Shown one piece after another: positions 32,712-42,442 of a stretch of 64,000 nucleotides of DNA; the first letter of the stretch is position 1; every line of letters begins with the position of its first letter. Under the pieces are notes generated by a model. That model was not told the origin of the DNA and did not search any database. It worked only from the letters and a program-made list of their open reading frames with translations. The translations under genes were made by a program, and so were the position numbers. Origin of the DNA: Simonsiella sp051414845 (GTDB lineage: Bacteria; Pseudomonadota; Gammaproteobacteria; Burkholderiales; Neisseriaceae); NCBI GenBank assembly GCA_051414845.1, contig CP183313.1, positions 992,001 through 1,056,000 on the forward strand, in the 5' to 3' direction.

Positions 32712-33020
32712 TTATTTTTTGCTTTTTTTAGCAGCAGGTTTTACCGCTGGAACCAATGCATCTTTCAATGCTTTACCTGGTTTGAATTTAGGAATCTTAG
32801 CCGCTGGAATAGTGATGGCTTCTTTAGTGCGTGGGTTCAAGCCTTGACGCTCAGCGCGTTCTGCAACAGTAAATGAACCAAAGCCTACCAAAGTAATATC
32901 GCCACCTTGTTGCAAAGTTTCTTTCACAACAACAGTAAACGCGTCCAATACTTTACCAGCGTCAGTTTTAGTCAAACCAGATTTTTCTGCCAAAGCATCA
33001 ATCAATTCAGATTTATTCAT
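32712..33020 (-). CDS. hupB: HU-type nucleoid DNA-binding protein
   Basis: Small basic DNA-bending protein that compacts the nucleoid. The first 90 residues are canonical HU (MNKSELIDALAEKSGLTKTD at the start, GFGSFTVAERAERQGLNPRT at the DNA-binding arm, IPKFKPGKALKDAL), followed by a short Lys/Ala-rich tail (VKPAAKKSKK) that adds about 10 residues to the usual 90. AAAGGGA precedes the ATG and a strong promoter lies upstream. It is next to lon, a common neighbour of hupB. Confidence 0.95.
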   Translation of the reverse strand: MNKSELIDALAEKSGLTKTDAGKVLDAFTVVVKETLQQGGDITLVGFGSFTVAERAERQGLNPRTKEAITIPAAKIPKFKPGKALKDALVPAVKPAAKKSKK

Positions 33021-33102
33021 AATGAAGTCCCTTTCATACAGGATAGAAAATAGTGTGAACCGCCTGAATTAGGCGTTTGCACGCTGTTTGATACAAGGCA
33101 GG

Positions 33103-33132
33103 TTTATATCAAGCCTCAAAATGCAGTGTCAA
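33103..33132 (-). promoter_or_regulatory. Promoter of hupB
   Basis: On the minus strand TTGACA (33127-33132), an 18-base spacer and TATAAA (33103-33108). The start would be near 33096, giving a leader of about 75 bases with the small hairpin CGCCT-GAATT-AGGCG. Confidence 0.65.
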
Positions 33133-33209
33133 GAAAAAAACGCAGCAAGCATGATTTTTTGCGATTCTCATGACCTGCTGCATATTTTATACAACACTTT
33201 TACAAGATA

Positions 33210-33374
33210 TTAGAACCTGTATTCACAATCTTAATAGCTTTCTTTAATGCCCATTTCACGCGACTGCTGCGTTAGATTTCACGCTAATAGGAATGCTATT
33301 AACATGAAATCCGCCTTGCATTCGCGCAAAATGTCATCAAATCAAGCCATCAATCTTATGAATACAGCTTCTTA
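33210..33374. mobile_element. MITE-like element, 165 bases
   Basis: Ends TTAGAACCTGTATTCACAATCTT and its inverted counterpart AATCTTATGAATACAGCTTCTTA agree at 18 of 23 positions. The interior has no reading frame. It occupies the gap between the lon stop and the hupB promoter. I cannot name a parent transposon. No other gene lies in this 372-base gap. Confidence 0.6.
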
Positions 33375-33392
33375 GTAGACTTCTTCACTCAT

Positions 33393-35843
33393 TTAGTGTT
33401 GTCGCGCTTTGGTCGATGTTTTGGCTTTTTTCACGCCATCTACCGTTTCAGGCAGCTTATCTTCCGCCACATACGGCTGCGGCTGACGCTCCAAACCATG
33501 CGCGAACACTTCATCAATCCACTGCACCGCGTGAATCTGCAAACCTTCTTTCACATTTTGCGGAATCTCTTCCAAATCCTTCACATTGTCTTTTGGAATC
33601 AAAACGTGCTTAATGCCGCCGCGCAACGCCGCCAATAGTTTCTCTTTCAAGCCACCAATCGGCAACACTTCGCCGCGCAAGGTAATTTCGCCCGTCATCG
33701 CCACGTCCGCGCGCACAGGAATGCCCGTCAAAGCGGAAACCATAGACAAAGTCATCGCAATACCCGCGCTTGGGCCATCTTTCGGCGTCGCGCCTTCGGG
33801 AACGTGAATGTGCATATCCTGTTTTTCGTAAAAATCAGGCGCAATCCCCAAACTTTCCGCGCGCGAACGTACCACCGACCATGCCGCCGTAATTGACTCT
33901 TGCATCACGTCGCCCAATTTGCCCGTGCGAACAATATTGCCCTTGCCTTTCAACGCCACCGCCTCAATCGTCAGCAATTCGCCACCGACTTCCGTCCACG
34001 CCAAACCTGTTACTTGACCAATACGATTTTCGCCAGCCGTTACGCCAAAATCATAACGGCGCACGCCCAAAAATTCGCCCAAGTTTTTCGCATCAACTTT
34101 CAAAACTTTCGGTTTTTTTGCTTTTGACGTTTTCAGACTGCCTGAAACGGATAATTCATTTTTAATCACGGCTTTACGGCAAATTTTCGCAATTTCTCGG
34201 TCAAGCGAACGCACGCCTGCTTCACGCGTGTAATAACGCACAATATCGCGCACCGCCGATTCATCAATCACCAATTCGCCCTCTTTCACGCCATTGCGCT
34301 GCATTTGTTTGGGGACAAGATATTGCATGGCGATGTTGATTTTCTCATCTTCGGTATAACCCGACAAACGGATGATTTCCATGCGGTCTAGCAGCGCAGG
34401 CGGAATATTGAAACTGTTGGACGTGGCAATAAACATCACATCGCTCAAATCAAAATCCACTTCCACAAAATGGTCGGAAAACGCAGAATTTTGTTCAGGG
34501 TCAAGCACTTCCAACAGGGCCGCCGCAGGATCGCCACGAAAATCATTGCCCAATTTATCAATCTCGTCCAACAAAAACAATGGATTTTTCACGCCCACTT
34601 TGACCATACTTTGCATGATTTTGCCGGGCATTGAGCCGATGTATGTGCGACGATGTCCGCGAATTTCGCTTTCATCTTTCACGCCACCCAACGCCATGCG
34701 CACATATTTGCGTCCCGTCGCTTTGGCAATGCTTTCGCCCAACGACGTTTTGCCGACCCCCGGTGGACCAACTAAACACAAAATCGGACCTTTCAATTTA
34801 TCGGTGCGTTTTTGGACTGCCAAATATTCCAAAATGCGCTCTTTCACTTTTTCCAAGCCATAATGGTCTTCATTCAACACCAAATCAGCTTTGGTTAAAT
34901 CTTTGGAAATGCGCGTTTTTTTCTTCCAAGGGAGTTCAATCAGCGTTTCAATATAATTGCGAACAACAGTAGATTCCGACGACATCGGCGGCATCATTTT
35001 CAGTTTGCGCAACTCCGACATCGCCTTTTCTTCGCCTTCTTTGCTCATGCCTGCTTGTTTGATTTGCTGTTCCAGTTTTTCAAAATCGCCGCGCTCATCG
35101 TCTTCGCCCAGCTCTTTTTGAATCACTTTAATCTGCTCGTTTAAATAATAATCGCGTTGATTTTTCTCCATTTGGCGTTTAACTTTACCGCGAATGCGTT
35201 TTTCCAATTGAGAAATTTCCAATTCGCCTTCAATTTGCGCCAACAAAAATTCCATGCGCTCGCCCACGTCCACCAAATTCAAAATTTGCTGACGTTGCTC
35301 CAATTTCAATTGCAAATGCGCGGCAACCGTATCCGCCAAGCGACCGTTGTCGTCCATATCATGAATCGCTTGCAACACTTCGGCAGGGATTTTCTTATTC
35401 GTTTTCGCATATTGGTCAAACTGCGCCAACAAAGTACGACGCAAAGCTACTTGGTCATCTTCGTTCGTCACTCGGTCGCTTTCCAGCACCACTTCCGCTT
35501 CAAAATAAGCGCCATTGTCCGCCAAAGCCGTAGCACGCGCGCGCTCCGCACCTTCTACTAACACTTTGACCGTACCATCAGGCATCTTCAACACTTGCAA
35601 AATGTGCGCCAACGTGCCCATTTCGTGTAAATCGTGAATATTCGGCTCTTCATCGTTGCCATTTTTTTGCGCCAACAAAAACACAGGCAATTCCTGCTCC
35701 ATTGCCGCATTCAAAGCCGCAACAGACTTCTCGCGCCCAACAAACAAAGGCAGCACCATATTGGGATAAACCACCATATCGCGTAGCGGCAAAGTCGGCA
35801 AAGATGTGTATTGTGATTCAAGTTTGGTTGTTTTTTTTGCCAT
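33393..35843 (-). CDS. lon: ATP-dependent protease La
   Basis: Homohexameric cytoplasmic AAA+ serine protease for damaged and regulatory proteins. The 816 residues: N-terminal substrate domain (about 1-210), coiled coil, AAA+ with Walker A GPPGVGKTSLGESIA and Walker B PLFLLDEIDKLG, and the protease domain with the catalytic Ser in PKDGPSAGIAMTLSM and Lys in LKEKLLAALRGGIKHVLIP. E. coli Lon has 784 residues. Part of the excess is an insert with a translated DUS (SVSGSLKTSKAKKPK) at the AAA/protease junction. The DUS peptide lies in a flexible linker, where it is likely tolerated. Confidence 0.97.
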   Translation of the reverse strand: MAKKTTKLESQYTSLPTLPLRDMVVYPNMVLPLFVGREKSVAALNAAMEQELPVFLLAQKNGNDEEPNIHDLHEMGTLAHILQVLKMPDGTVKVLVEGAERARATALADNGAYFEAEVVLESDRVTNEDDQVALRRTLLAQFDQYAKTNKKIPAEVLQAIHDMDDNGRLADTVAAHLQLKLEQRQQILNLVDVGERMEFLLAQIEGELEISQLEKRIRGKVKRQMEKNQRDYYLNEQIKVIQKELGEDDERGDFEKLEQQIKQAGMSKEGEEKAMSELRKLKMMPPMSSESTVVRNYIETLIELPWKKKTRISKDLTKADLVLNEDHYGLEKVKERILEYLAVQKRTDKLKGPILCLVGPPGVGKTSLGESIAKATGRKYVRMALGGVKDESEIRGHRRTYIGSMPGKIMQSMVKVGVKNPLFLLDEIDKLGNDFRGDPAAALLEVLDPEQNSAFSDHFVEVDFDLSDVMFIATSNSFNIPPALLDRMEIIRLSGYTEDEKINIAMQYLVPKQMQRNGVKEGELVIDESAVRDIVRYYTREAGVRSLDREIAKICRKAVIKNELSVSGSLKTSKAKKPKVLKVDAKNLGEFLGVRRYDFGVTAGENRIGQVTGLAWTEVGGELLTIEAVALKGKGNIVRTGKLGDVMQESITAAWSVVRSRAESLGIAPDFYEKQDMHIHVPEGATPKDGPSAGIAMTLSMVSALTGIPVRADVAMTGEITLRGEVLPIGGLKEKLLAALRGGIKHVLIPKDNVKDLEEIPQNVKEGLQIHAVQWIDEVFAHGLERQPQPYVAEDKLPETVDGVKKAKTSTKARQH

Positions 35844-35943
35844 GATTTTCTCTTTTATTTAGAAACAAGTGAGCGTTAAATGGGGAACAAGACAGCGATT
35901 TCAAGTAGCTGCCTGAAAAAATCCATCAACGCCCTGCCCCATT

Positions 35944-37170
35944 TTACGCCACAAATGCCTGCTGTACAGGTTTTACTCGCTCACATCGTGCCGCAAAAAT
36001 AGCTTCAGCAATCCGATTAGGGCTGCCTGAAAACTGCGCCGCAATGGTTTTTGTATCCACATTTTGCGCCGCCACTAATAAATTCAACCAATGTTCACGC
36101 TGCGGATAGCGTGTGTTTTCCTTGCCTAAACGTCCTTGTTGGTCGGCAAGGCAAACATTTAAGACTGCCTGAAAACGTTCAGGACGGCGCAATGCGTCCA
36201 TTTCTTGCAATAATTTCACAATTTTATTGGCATGGCGCATTTGCCCTACTTGATGCAGGCGAATATGAAAACGGGACACCAATTGAGCCAATTCGGCACA
36301 CGCTTTTGGCGCGCGCAAACGTTGATTCACCGCGCGAATCGGCTCGACACCAGCCAAATCATGCCCAACATGTTTAGGCAACACATCTACGGGCGTTAAC
36401 GCCTTGCCCAAATCGTGCAACAAAGCCGCGTAGCGTTCAGGCAGCGATAAATTCAAATCGGCGGCGCGCTGCAACACCATCAAAGTATGCACACCGCTGT
36501 CAATTTCAGGATGAAAATCCGCCCGTTGTGGCACGCCAAATAGCGCGTCGATTTCAGGCAAAATCACATGCAACGCGCCACATTCGCGCAAAATTTCAAT
36601 CATCACGCGCGGTTGTTTTTCCATTAAGCCTTTCGCCAATTCCTGCCACACGCGTTCAGCTACCAGCGCATCGGCTTCGCCATTTTCCACCATTTTTCGC
36701 ATAAGTTGCATGGTTTCTGGGGCGACCTGAAATCCATAACGCGCCGCAAATCGTGCCGTGCGCAAAATACGAACAGGGTCTTCGGCAAATGCAGGCGAAA
36801 CATGGCGTAATATTTTGTTATCCAAATCATTTTTGCCACCATAAGGGTCAATCAGGCTGCCTGAAAGCGATTTTGCCATAGCGTTGATGGTTAAATCGCG
36901 ACGCATTAAATCTTGTTCCAACGTAATGCTTTTATCGGCTTGGAAGGCAAAACCCGCGTAACCTTTTGCCGTTTTGCGTTCGGTACGCGCCAAGGCGTAT
37001 TCTTCGTGGGTTTCGGGGTGTAAAAATACAGGAAAATCTTTGCCCACCGCTTGATAACCAAGATTCAGCAAATCTTGCGCTTGAGCACCCACCACCACCC
37101 AATCGCGGTCTTGCACGGGCAAACCCAATAATTCATCGCGCACCGCGCCGCCTACTAAATAGATTTGCAT
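35944..37170 (-). CDS. cca: CCA tRNA nucleotidyltransferase with HD domain
   Basis: Adds or repairs the 3'-CCA end of tRNAs. The 408 residues show the class II nucleotidyltransferase head YLVGGAVRDELLG, DRDWVVVG with the metal aspartates, RRDLTINAMA, and a C-terminal HD phosphohydrolase domain (VHTLMVLQRA, YAALLHDLGKA), as in E. coli-type multifunctional enzymes. AAGGAATCCC directly precedes the chosen ATG; the frame is open 14 codons further up. Two DUS variants are read as SLSGSLIDP and FSGSPNR. Confidence 0.95.
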   Translation of the reverse strand: MQIYLVGGAVRDELLGLPVQDRDWVVVGAQAQDLLNLGYQAVGKDFPVFLHPETHEEYALARTERKTAKGYAGFAFQADKSITLEQDLMRRDLTINAMAKSLSGSLIDPYGGKNDLDNKILRHVSPAFAEDPVRILRTARFAARYGFQVAPETMQLMRKMVENGEADALVAERVWQELAKGLMEKQPRVMIEILRECGALHVILPEIDALFGVPQRADFHPEIDSGVHTLMVLQRAADLNLSLPERYAALLHDLGKALTPVDVLPKHVGHDLAGVEPIRAVNQRLRAPKACAELAQLVSRFHIRLHQVGQMRHANKIVKLLQEMDALRRPERFQAVLNVCLADQQGRLGKENTRYPQREHWLNLLVAAQNVDTKTIAAQFSGSPNRIAEAIFAARCERVKPVQQAFVA

Positions 37171-37211
37171 GGGATTCCTTTTGTGTTTGATGTTGTTGCT
37201 TGAATATCTCA

Positions 37212-37400
37212 CAAGGTTTCAGGCAGCCTGAAATCTTTACAAAACTCAGAAAGTCTAAAATCTGCTGTCATTCACGCTTGGACGAAAACCTAGCTTTGAT
37301 TTTTAGTTTATTTCTATTTTTTAACAAAGACTTCTGAATATAAACAATAAACTACTGACTACGCAGAAATAACGAAACTACTAGCTTTCAGGCTGCCTGA
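37212..37400. repeat. Degenerate NIME-like repeat between cca and hemH
   Basis: CATTCACGCTTGGACGAAAA and GACTACGCAGAAATAACG resemble decayed dRS3 ends. The core AGCTTTGATTTTTAGTTT is the complement of the core at 62811-62999. DUS copies lie at both edges. Confidence 0.45.
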
Positions 37401-37434
37401 AACACAAATGCGAGCCTAAGCCCGCATTCTTTAA

Positions 37435-38445
37435 TTACATCCAACCTTGTCCATTTTCGCGCACCAAATCCGCCAATGCGTCGAGAAAATCAGGGTTATC
37501 GTTTAAACACGGAATATAGTGAAATTGCTCGCCGCCTGCTTTATGAAACTGTTCGCGCCCCGCAATGGCGATTTCTTCCATCGTTTCCAAGCAATCCGAT
37601 ACAAACCCTGGGCAAAACACATCCAACTTCTTCACACCCTGCTTAGGCAGCGTATCAAACAGCGTTTGCGTAGACGGTTCGAGCCACTTATTGCGCCCGA
37701 AACGGCTTTGAAACGCCACCAAATATTCATGTTCCGCCAAGCCCAATTCCGTCGCAATTAAACGCGCGCTCTCATAACATTCTAGCGGATATGGGTCGCC
37801 CAAATCGTGATGCGCTTGCGGAATGCCGTGAAAACTAAGCAATAATTTATCGCCGCTGCCATGTTCAGCACGATAAGCGCGAATTTGGTTCGCCACCGCG
37901 CGAATATAACCTTGGTGGTCAAAAAAACGCGAAATCGTGCGCACCGACATTTGATTGCGCTGTTTCACCAACTGCTGCGCCACCTTATCCAACGCCGCGC
38001 CACCCGCGCTGCCTGCGTATTGCGGATACAACGGCAACACAATCAATCGCCCCACACCCTTGCTTTTCAAGGCTTGCAAGGCTTCTTGCACACTCGGTTT
38101 GCCATACGTCATCGCATAAGCAAAATGCACATTTTCAGGCAGCCTTGTGCGTAAACCGTCTAATTGGCGACGCGTAAACACGGCAAGTGGCGAGCCTTCT
38201 TTGAGCCACACTTTTTCGTAACCATGCGCGCTTTTGCCCGAACGAAACGGCAAAATAATGCCACGCAACAGCGGTTGCCACAGCATTTTGGGCAGTTCCA
38301 CCACGCGATAATCGGATAAAAATTGACGCAAATACGGGCGCACCGCTTCGGCAGTCGGCGCGTCGGGCGTACCCAAATTCAGCAACAAAACGCCTGTTTG
38401 ATTTTGTTCCGCCAGCGTTAATGCGGGTTCTGTTTGGAATTTCAT
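37435..38445 (-). CDS. hemH: Ferrochelatase
   Basis: Inserts iron into protoporphyrin IX, the last step of haem synthesis. The 336 residues contain GVLLLNLGTPDAPTAEAVRPYLR at the start, the catalytic His in LLSFHGIPQAHHDLGDPY, and the FCPGFVSDCLETMEEI stretch with the acidic metal-relay residues. Start and size are normal. A DUS is read as TRLPENVHF. It is probably membrane-associated rather than integral. Confidence 0.96.
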   Translation of the reverse strand: MKFQTEPALTLAEQNQTGVLLLNLGTPDAPTAEAVRPYLRQFLSDYRVVELPKMLWQPLLRGIILPFRSGKSAHGYEKVWLKEGSPLAVFTRRQLDGLRTRLPENVHFAYAMTYGKPSVQEALQALKSKGVGRLIVLPLYPQYAGSAGGAALDKVAQQLVKQRNQMSVRTISRFFDHQGYIRAVANQIRAYRAEHGSGDKLLLSFHGIPQAHHDLGDPYPLECYESARLIATELGLAEHEYLVAFQSRFGRNKWLEPSTQTLFDTLPKQGVKKLDVFCPGFVSDCLETMEEIAIAGREQFHKAGGEQFHYIPCLNDNPDFLDALADLVRENGQGWM

Positions 38446-38478
38446 GTGTTTAACCTTTTTCAGGCAGCCTGAACATTA

Positions 38479-38910
38479 TTATTTCAAAGCCGCGATACAT
38501 TGTTTATCGCGCGCGCTAAATGCTTCTTGTCCGCCCAATAAATTCAACTGTTCGGCAGGCGTAATTTTGGAAAACGATTGAATTTGTTGCGCACTCAATT
38601 TTTGCAGCGGCTCATCCCACATGCAAACACAATATTGCGCCACCAATTTACCTTCAAGGTCGGTCAAATTGCGTTGCTTCAACTCGTTTTGCCAATTGGC
38701 AGCAAACGGCACATTTTTAATGCAACTTTCTACAATTGCCGCTTTGGCTTTGGGTTTACTCATACCGCATTGACTTAAAAAGAAAAACGCGGCAAACAAA
38801 ACCGCAATCACGCGCATCCAAATGATGACGGTGCGGCGTTTTTTGGCTTTTAATGCCGTTTCTGCGTCGGTTTGCGACGGTGTTGACGTAGAATTTTGTG
38901 GCTCAGTCAT
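38479..38910 (-). CDS. Small membrane-anchored protein of unknown function
   Basis: 143 residues: a polar Ser/Thr/Gln-rich cytoplasmic head (1-27), KKRR, one membrane helix (VIIWMRVIAVLFAAFFFLSQ) and an extracytoplasmic domain with four cysteines (ESCIKNV, YCVCMWD, KQCIAAL) that could pair. The N-in orientation follows the positive-inside rule. Similar small proteins occur across Neisseriaceae, but I cannot give a function. It ends 33 bases before the hemH start and may be cotranscribed with it. An upstream in-frame start adds six residues; neither start has a clear Shine-Dalgarno sequence. Confidence 0.65.
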   Translation of the reverse strand: MTEPQNSTSTPSQTDAETALKAKKRRTVIIWMRVIAVLFAAFFFLSQCGMSKPKAKAAIVESCIKNVPFAANWQNELKQRNLTDLEGKLVAQYCVCMWDEPLQKLSAQQIQSFSKITPAEQLNLLGGQEAFSARDKQCIAALK

Positions 38911-39091
38911 GATGCAATGCACACTCAAAAAATGCGCTATCTTACGGATTTTTGGTGCAATTGGATAGGGGGGATGCGAAAAGAGATTGTGGGGGAAATT
39001 TTGTCAAACGGATATTGCTGCTATTTTTGTGTAGGCAGGGATAACGAACGGGATAGGTTTCAGGCAGCCTTTCGGTGCACAACAAATATTT

Positions 39092-39168
39092 GGAGCGGGC
39101 GCGGTTCGCGCCCAAATTCATCAAAATGCTTCATTAAATATTCTATGTGGGAGAGCCACTCCCGCTTC
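39092..39168. repeat. GGAGCG-type opposed hairpin pair
   Basis: GGAGCGGGCGCGGTTCGCGCCC and GGGAGAGCCACTCCCGCTTC, same family as 22515-22605. The surrounding gap from 38911 has two DUS copies and no gene. Confidence 0.6.
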
Positions 39169-39200
39169 AAGTTTTGCAAAGTTTCAGGCAGCCTGAAAAC

Positions 39201-40154
39201 TCAAACCAACAATTGCGCCGTCGCTTCATCGGTGACCAAGCGATTGGCGTAACCATATTGCAGCGCAACGCGGATGGCTTCGGCTTTTTCAACGCCGCCA
39301 GCAATCAATAAACGCTGTTCTTTGTGGCGCAAATCGGGCAAGGCAATGCCGATGGTGCGATTGTTCAAATCAGGCAAGCAAATGCGCCCTTCTTTGTCCA
39401 CATAGCGCGCGCAAATGCTGCCGACGGCGCGTTGGCTCAATTGGTTCATTTCGTTTTCAGTAAAGAATCCCGAACGGAACAACAAACTATCGCGCGATGG
39501 CACGCCAACAGTAAACACAGCAATGCGACTTTGACGTGCGGTTTCTAATACGCGACGGATGTGGTATTCTTGTTCGACCAAGTTTTTGGTATGGACATTG
39601 TCAAATACGGCAGGCAAAGGCAATGTTTCGCCAATCGCGTCAAAGGCTTGGCAAAATAAACTCATACTTTCGGCTTCATTAAATCCTTGCTGAATTTGCG
39701 TGTCGCTGCCGCGTAATTGCACAACGGTAACCTGTTTGCTCGATTGTTGGCGCAGGGCTTGGGCGAGTGCTTGAACGCTGTTGCTCCATTCAATCGCGAT
39801 GGTATCGCCGTCGTTTACCATGTTTTCCAACATGCGCGCGCCTGCTGTGCCGATGTGTTGCAGTAGGCTGGCATAGTCTTGGTTTTCGCTGTTGGGCACG
39901 ATGTGCACGGCAATCAAATTGAAACGCTGCTTGATTTCATCGGCTAGGGCATTGTGGTTATCGCGCGGGTCGTGGATACGAATTTCTAAAAAACCGCGCT
40001 CGCTGGCGTGTTGCATGAGTTTGGCAACGGTTGGGCGCGATAAACCCATGATTTCTGCCACTTCTTGCTGTGATTTACCTGCTTGGTAATACAGTTTCAC
40101 GGCTTCAATGGCTTGAATATCGCGTGTTTTGAGTGGAAGCTTTGTGGTGTTCAT
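39201..40154 (-). CDS. SorC/DeoR-type transcriptional regulator of the deoxyribose cluster
   Basis: 317-residue regulator: an N-terminal helix-turn-helix (about 20-60; YYQAGKSQQEVAEIMGLSRPTVAKLMQHASERG) and a C-terminal sugar-phosphate binding domain (TVGVPSRDSLLFRSGF, GSICARYVDKEGRICL, LLIAGGVEKAEAIRVAL). The layout and length match Bacillus DeoR, a SorC-family repressor relieved by deoxyribose-5-phosphate. As last gene of a deoxyribose cluster it very likely regulates it. No autoregulatory site is evident directly upstream; candidate operators lie before deoC. Confidence 0.85.
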   Translation of the reverse strand: MNTTKLPLKTRDIQAIEAVKLYYQAGKSQQEVAEIMGLSRPTVAKLMQHASERGFLEIRIHDPRDNHNALADEIKQRFNLIAVHIVPNSENQDYASLLQHIGTAGARMLENMVNDGDTIAIEWSNSVQALAQALRQQSSKQVTVVQLRGSDTQIQQGFNEAESMSLFCQAFDAIGETLPLPAVFDNVHTKNLVEQEYHIRRVLETARQSRIAVFTVGVPSRDSLLFRSGFFTENEMNQLSQRAVGSICARYVDKEGRICLPDLNNRTIGIALPDLRHKEQRLLIAGGVEKAEAIRVALQYGYANRLVTDEATAQLLV

Positions 40155-40257
40155 TTTTTTATTCTTATAAATAGATAATATTTTCAGGCAGCCTGAAAAA
40201 TTGTGTTTTAGTGGGTAAAAACCACTTTACGCATTTTCAGGCTGCCTGAAACTTGAT

Positions 40258-41187
40258 TTACACAAAATCTGCTTGTTCAGGATAATCGGCAACAAATGCC
40301 ACACGGTCATGGTATGAGCTTTGTGTACCCAGACGCGTTACCGAATCACCTGCATAATGGTTGGCGGTTTGAATGGCTTGGGCAATGTCGCCTGTTTTCA
40401 CATACACATGCGAGAAGCAGCCGATAAACGCGTCGCCTGCACCTGTGGTATCGCGTGCTTTGACTTGATCGGATGGGAATATTTTTTCTGTGCCATCTTC
40501 ACTGAGCCACAACGCACCTTTGCTGCCAAGTGTCACTATCACATTTTTCACACCCGCTTGGTGCAAAGCGGCAGCTGCGTTGCGAATGTCTTCTTTATTG
40601 TCCACAGGCATACCTGTAAGCAAAGACAACTCTGTTTCGTTTGGCACAATAAATTCACAGGCTTTGACTTTTTCCAATTCCAAATCAGGTTGCGCTGGCG
40701 CAGGATTGAGCAACACGGGAATACCGTGTTTTTCACCAAATTGCACGGCAGCGTATACGGTTTCTGTTGGAATTTCTAATTGTAAAACAATCAGTTTACA
40801 TTTTTTGATGTCTTCTGCTGCTGCGTCAATATCGGCTGGGCTTAATAATTTGTTTGCGCCTTTGACAATAATAATGGAATTGCGCGATTCAGGGTCAACA
40901 AAAATCGGCGCAACGCCGCTGCTGGCTTCGCTTTTGATGATGTAGCGCGTGTCAATTCCGTTTTCACGGAAATTTTCAATGGTGTTGTCGGCAAAAATAT
41001 CGTTGCCCACGCGCGTGAGCATGAGCACTTTCGCGCCTAATTTGGCAGCGGCGATGGCTTGGTTCGCACCTTTGCCGCCGCAACCCATTTTGAAATCGGG
41101 TGCTTCAATGGTTTCGCCCTCGGCGGGCATGCGGTTGATGTAGGCGATTAAATCGACCATGTTTGAACCGATTACTGCGATATCCAT
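40258..41187 (-). CDS. deoK: Deoxyribokinase/ribokinase (PfkB family)
   Basis: Phosphorylates deoxyribose (or ribose) at O5. The 309 residues begin MDIAVIGSNMVDLIAYI, have the substrate motif GGKGANQAIAAAKLG, and near the end the anion hole and catalytic Asp in ARDTTGAGDAFIGCF. The opening and the KKCKLIVLQLEIPTETVY stretch resemble Salmonella DeoK as I remember it more than E. coli RbsK, and the neighbours deoC, permease and DUF4432 fit deoxyribose. Ribokinase cannot be excluded by sequence alone. No DUS lies inside the gene. Confidence 0.82.
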   Translation of the reverse strand: MDIAVIGSNMVDLIAYINRMPAEGETIEAPDFKMGCGGKGANQAIAAAKLGAKVLMLTRVGNDIFADNTIENFRENGIDTRYIIKSEASSGVAPIFVDPESRNSIIIVKGANKLLSPADIDAAAEDIKKCKLIVLQLEIPTETVYAAVQFGEKHGIPVLLNPAPAQPDLELEKVKACEFIVPNETELSLLTGMPVDNKEDIRNAAAALHQAGVKNVIVTLGSKGALWLSEDGTEKIFPSDQVKARDTTGAGDAFIGCFSHVYVKTGDIAQAIQTANHYAGDSVTRLGTQSSYHDRVAFVADYPEQADFV

Positions 41188-41291
41188 GATGTTTCTCCAG
41201 TTTATTCAATATATTGATAGTGAAACAAGCTGCCTGAAAATGTTTTTTCATGATGGATACTTTTCAGGCTGCCTGCTTTTTCTCCACTCTA

Positions 41292-42311
41292 TTAATCTTT
41301 AATGCCTGTGTTGACCGTAAACGACTTCTCTTCGTTTGGCTGCAACCATTGCAAAGTCCCTGTTTGCTCTGCCGCCAAATAACCCTCTGGGCGCGCAGTT
41401 GCGGGCAACACAAACGCGGCGACTTTTTGGTCAGGATTGTTTAAAATCCAACGCGTTGCATGCGGAAATTCACTGGTTGAGAAGCGCGTGCTAAACGTAG
41501 TTTTATTGGCTGGATTGTGCAATTCAAATTCCAAATTTTCGCCATATTGCGCCAAGTTGTCGGCGAAATACACGATTTCAGGGTCATAGCAATCGGGTTG
41601 ATTTAACACATTCGCGTCTACTTTGCCCGCCAAAATATCTTCATTAAACGCTTGCCATTGCGGTGTCGGTTTCACATGCGCAGGCACGGTGCGGCGTAAT
41701 TGAAATGCGCTTTCAGGCAAGCTTTGATGCATAATACCTTGTTCTACATAGGCATAATTCATATGGCACATATACAAAAGTGGCATCGTTTGATAAGCCG
41801 ATAAGTTTTTCACGCGCATATTGATGTCAAAGCGCGGGCTGCCTGAAAGCAGGGTAACCGACGGCGTTGCCAAATAATGGTTGCCAAAACTGCGCACATA
41901 TTCGTATTCGCTCACAATGCGCACGCTGTTTTCATCGATTTCCAACCACGCTTTATCCATCGGCGCGCACGGAAATTCGCCATGCAAAGGATGGGTATCG
42001 GCTGGCGCAGGGCAGCCACCTGTGAGCAAACCCGAATGAAACGAAAAACAGCCGTAAGTATCAATAATTTCTTTGCCACGTTGCGGACGACTAAATAAAT
42101 TGTCCATGCGCAAGCTCTGTCCATCAAATTGCGCGTCCCAAATGATTTGCCCCATATAAGGCAAGATTTCCACAAAACCGCGACTGTTTTCAATTTTCAG
42201 GCTGGCAATGTTTTGCGGATAGGCAAACGCGGTAATTTTGAATTCTTTGGATTCAGCAATAACACGCGTTTCGCTGGTAAATAAGGCTTCAGGTAAAGGA
42301 ATGCGATACAT
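41292..42311 (-). CDS. DUF4432 aldose-epimerase-like protein (DeoX/DeoM type)
   Basis: 339-residue beta-sandwich protein of the galactose-mutarotase superfamily. THPLHGEFPCAPMDKAW, with the conserved His and Glu, and LLYMCHMNYAYVEQG are typical. In enterobacterial deoxyribose operons a DUF4432 gene (deoX/deoM) of this length accompanies deoK and deoP and is thought to interconvert sugar anomers; the same role is inferred here from position. One DUS variant is read as LLSGSPRF. It lies between the permease and kinase genes. Confidence 0.8.
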   Translation of the reverse strand: MYRIPLPEALFTSETRVIAESKEFKITAFAYPQNIASLKIENSRGFVEILPYMGQIIWDAQFDGQSLRMDNLFSRPQRGKEIIDTYGCFSFHSGLLTGGCPAPADTHPLHGEFPCAPMDKAWLEIDENSVRIVSEYEYVRSFGNHYLATPSVTLLSGSPRFDINMRVKNLSAYQTMPLLYMCHMNYAYVEQGIMHQSLPESAFQLRRTVPAHVKPTPQWQAFNEDILAGKVDANVLNQPDCYDPEIVYFADNLAQYGENLEFELHNPANKTTFSTRFSTSEFPHATRWILNNPDQKVAAFVLPATARPEGYLAAEQTGTLQWLQPNEEKSFTVNTGIKD

Positions 42312-42442
42312 GATGTTCTCCTATTTTCAGGCTGCCCGAAAGCTAGGTTTCTGTTTCAGGCTGCCTGAAAGATGATTTATATTGTTTTTTTCAGGCTGCC
42401 TGAATGTAGCATTTGGTTTTTTCAGGCTGCCTGAATGTGAAA

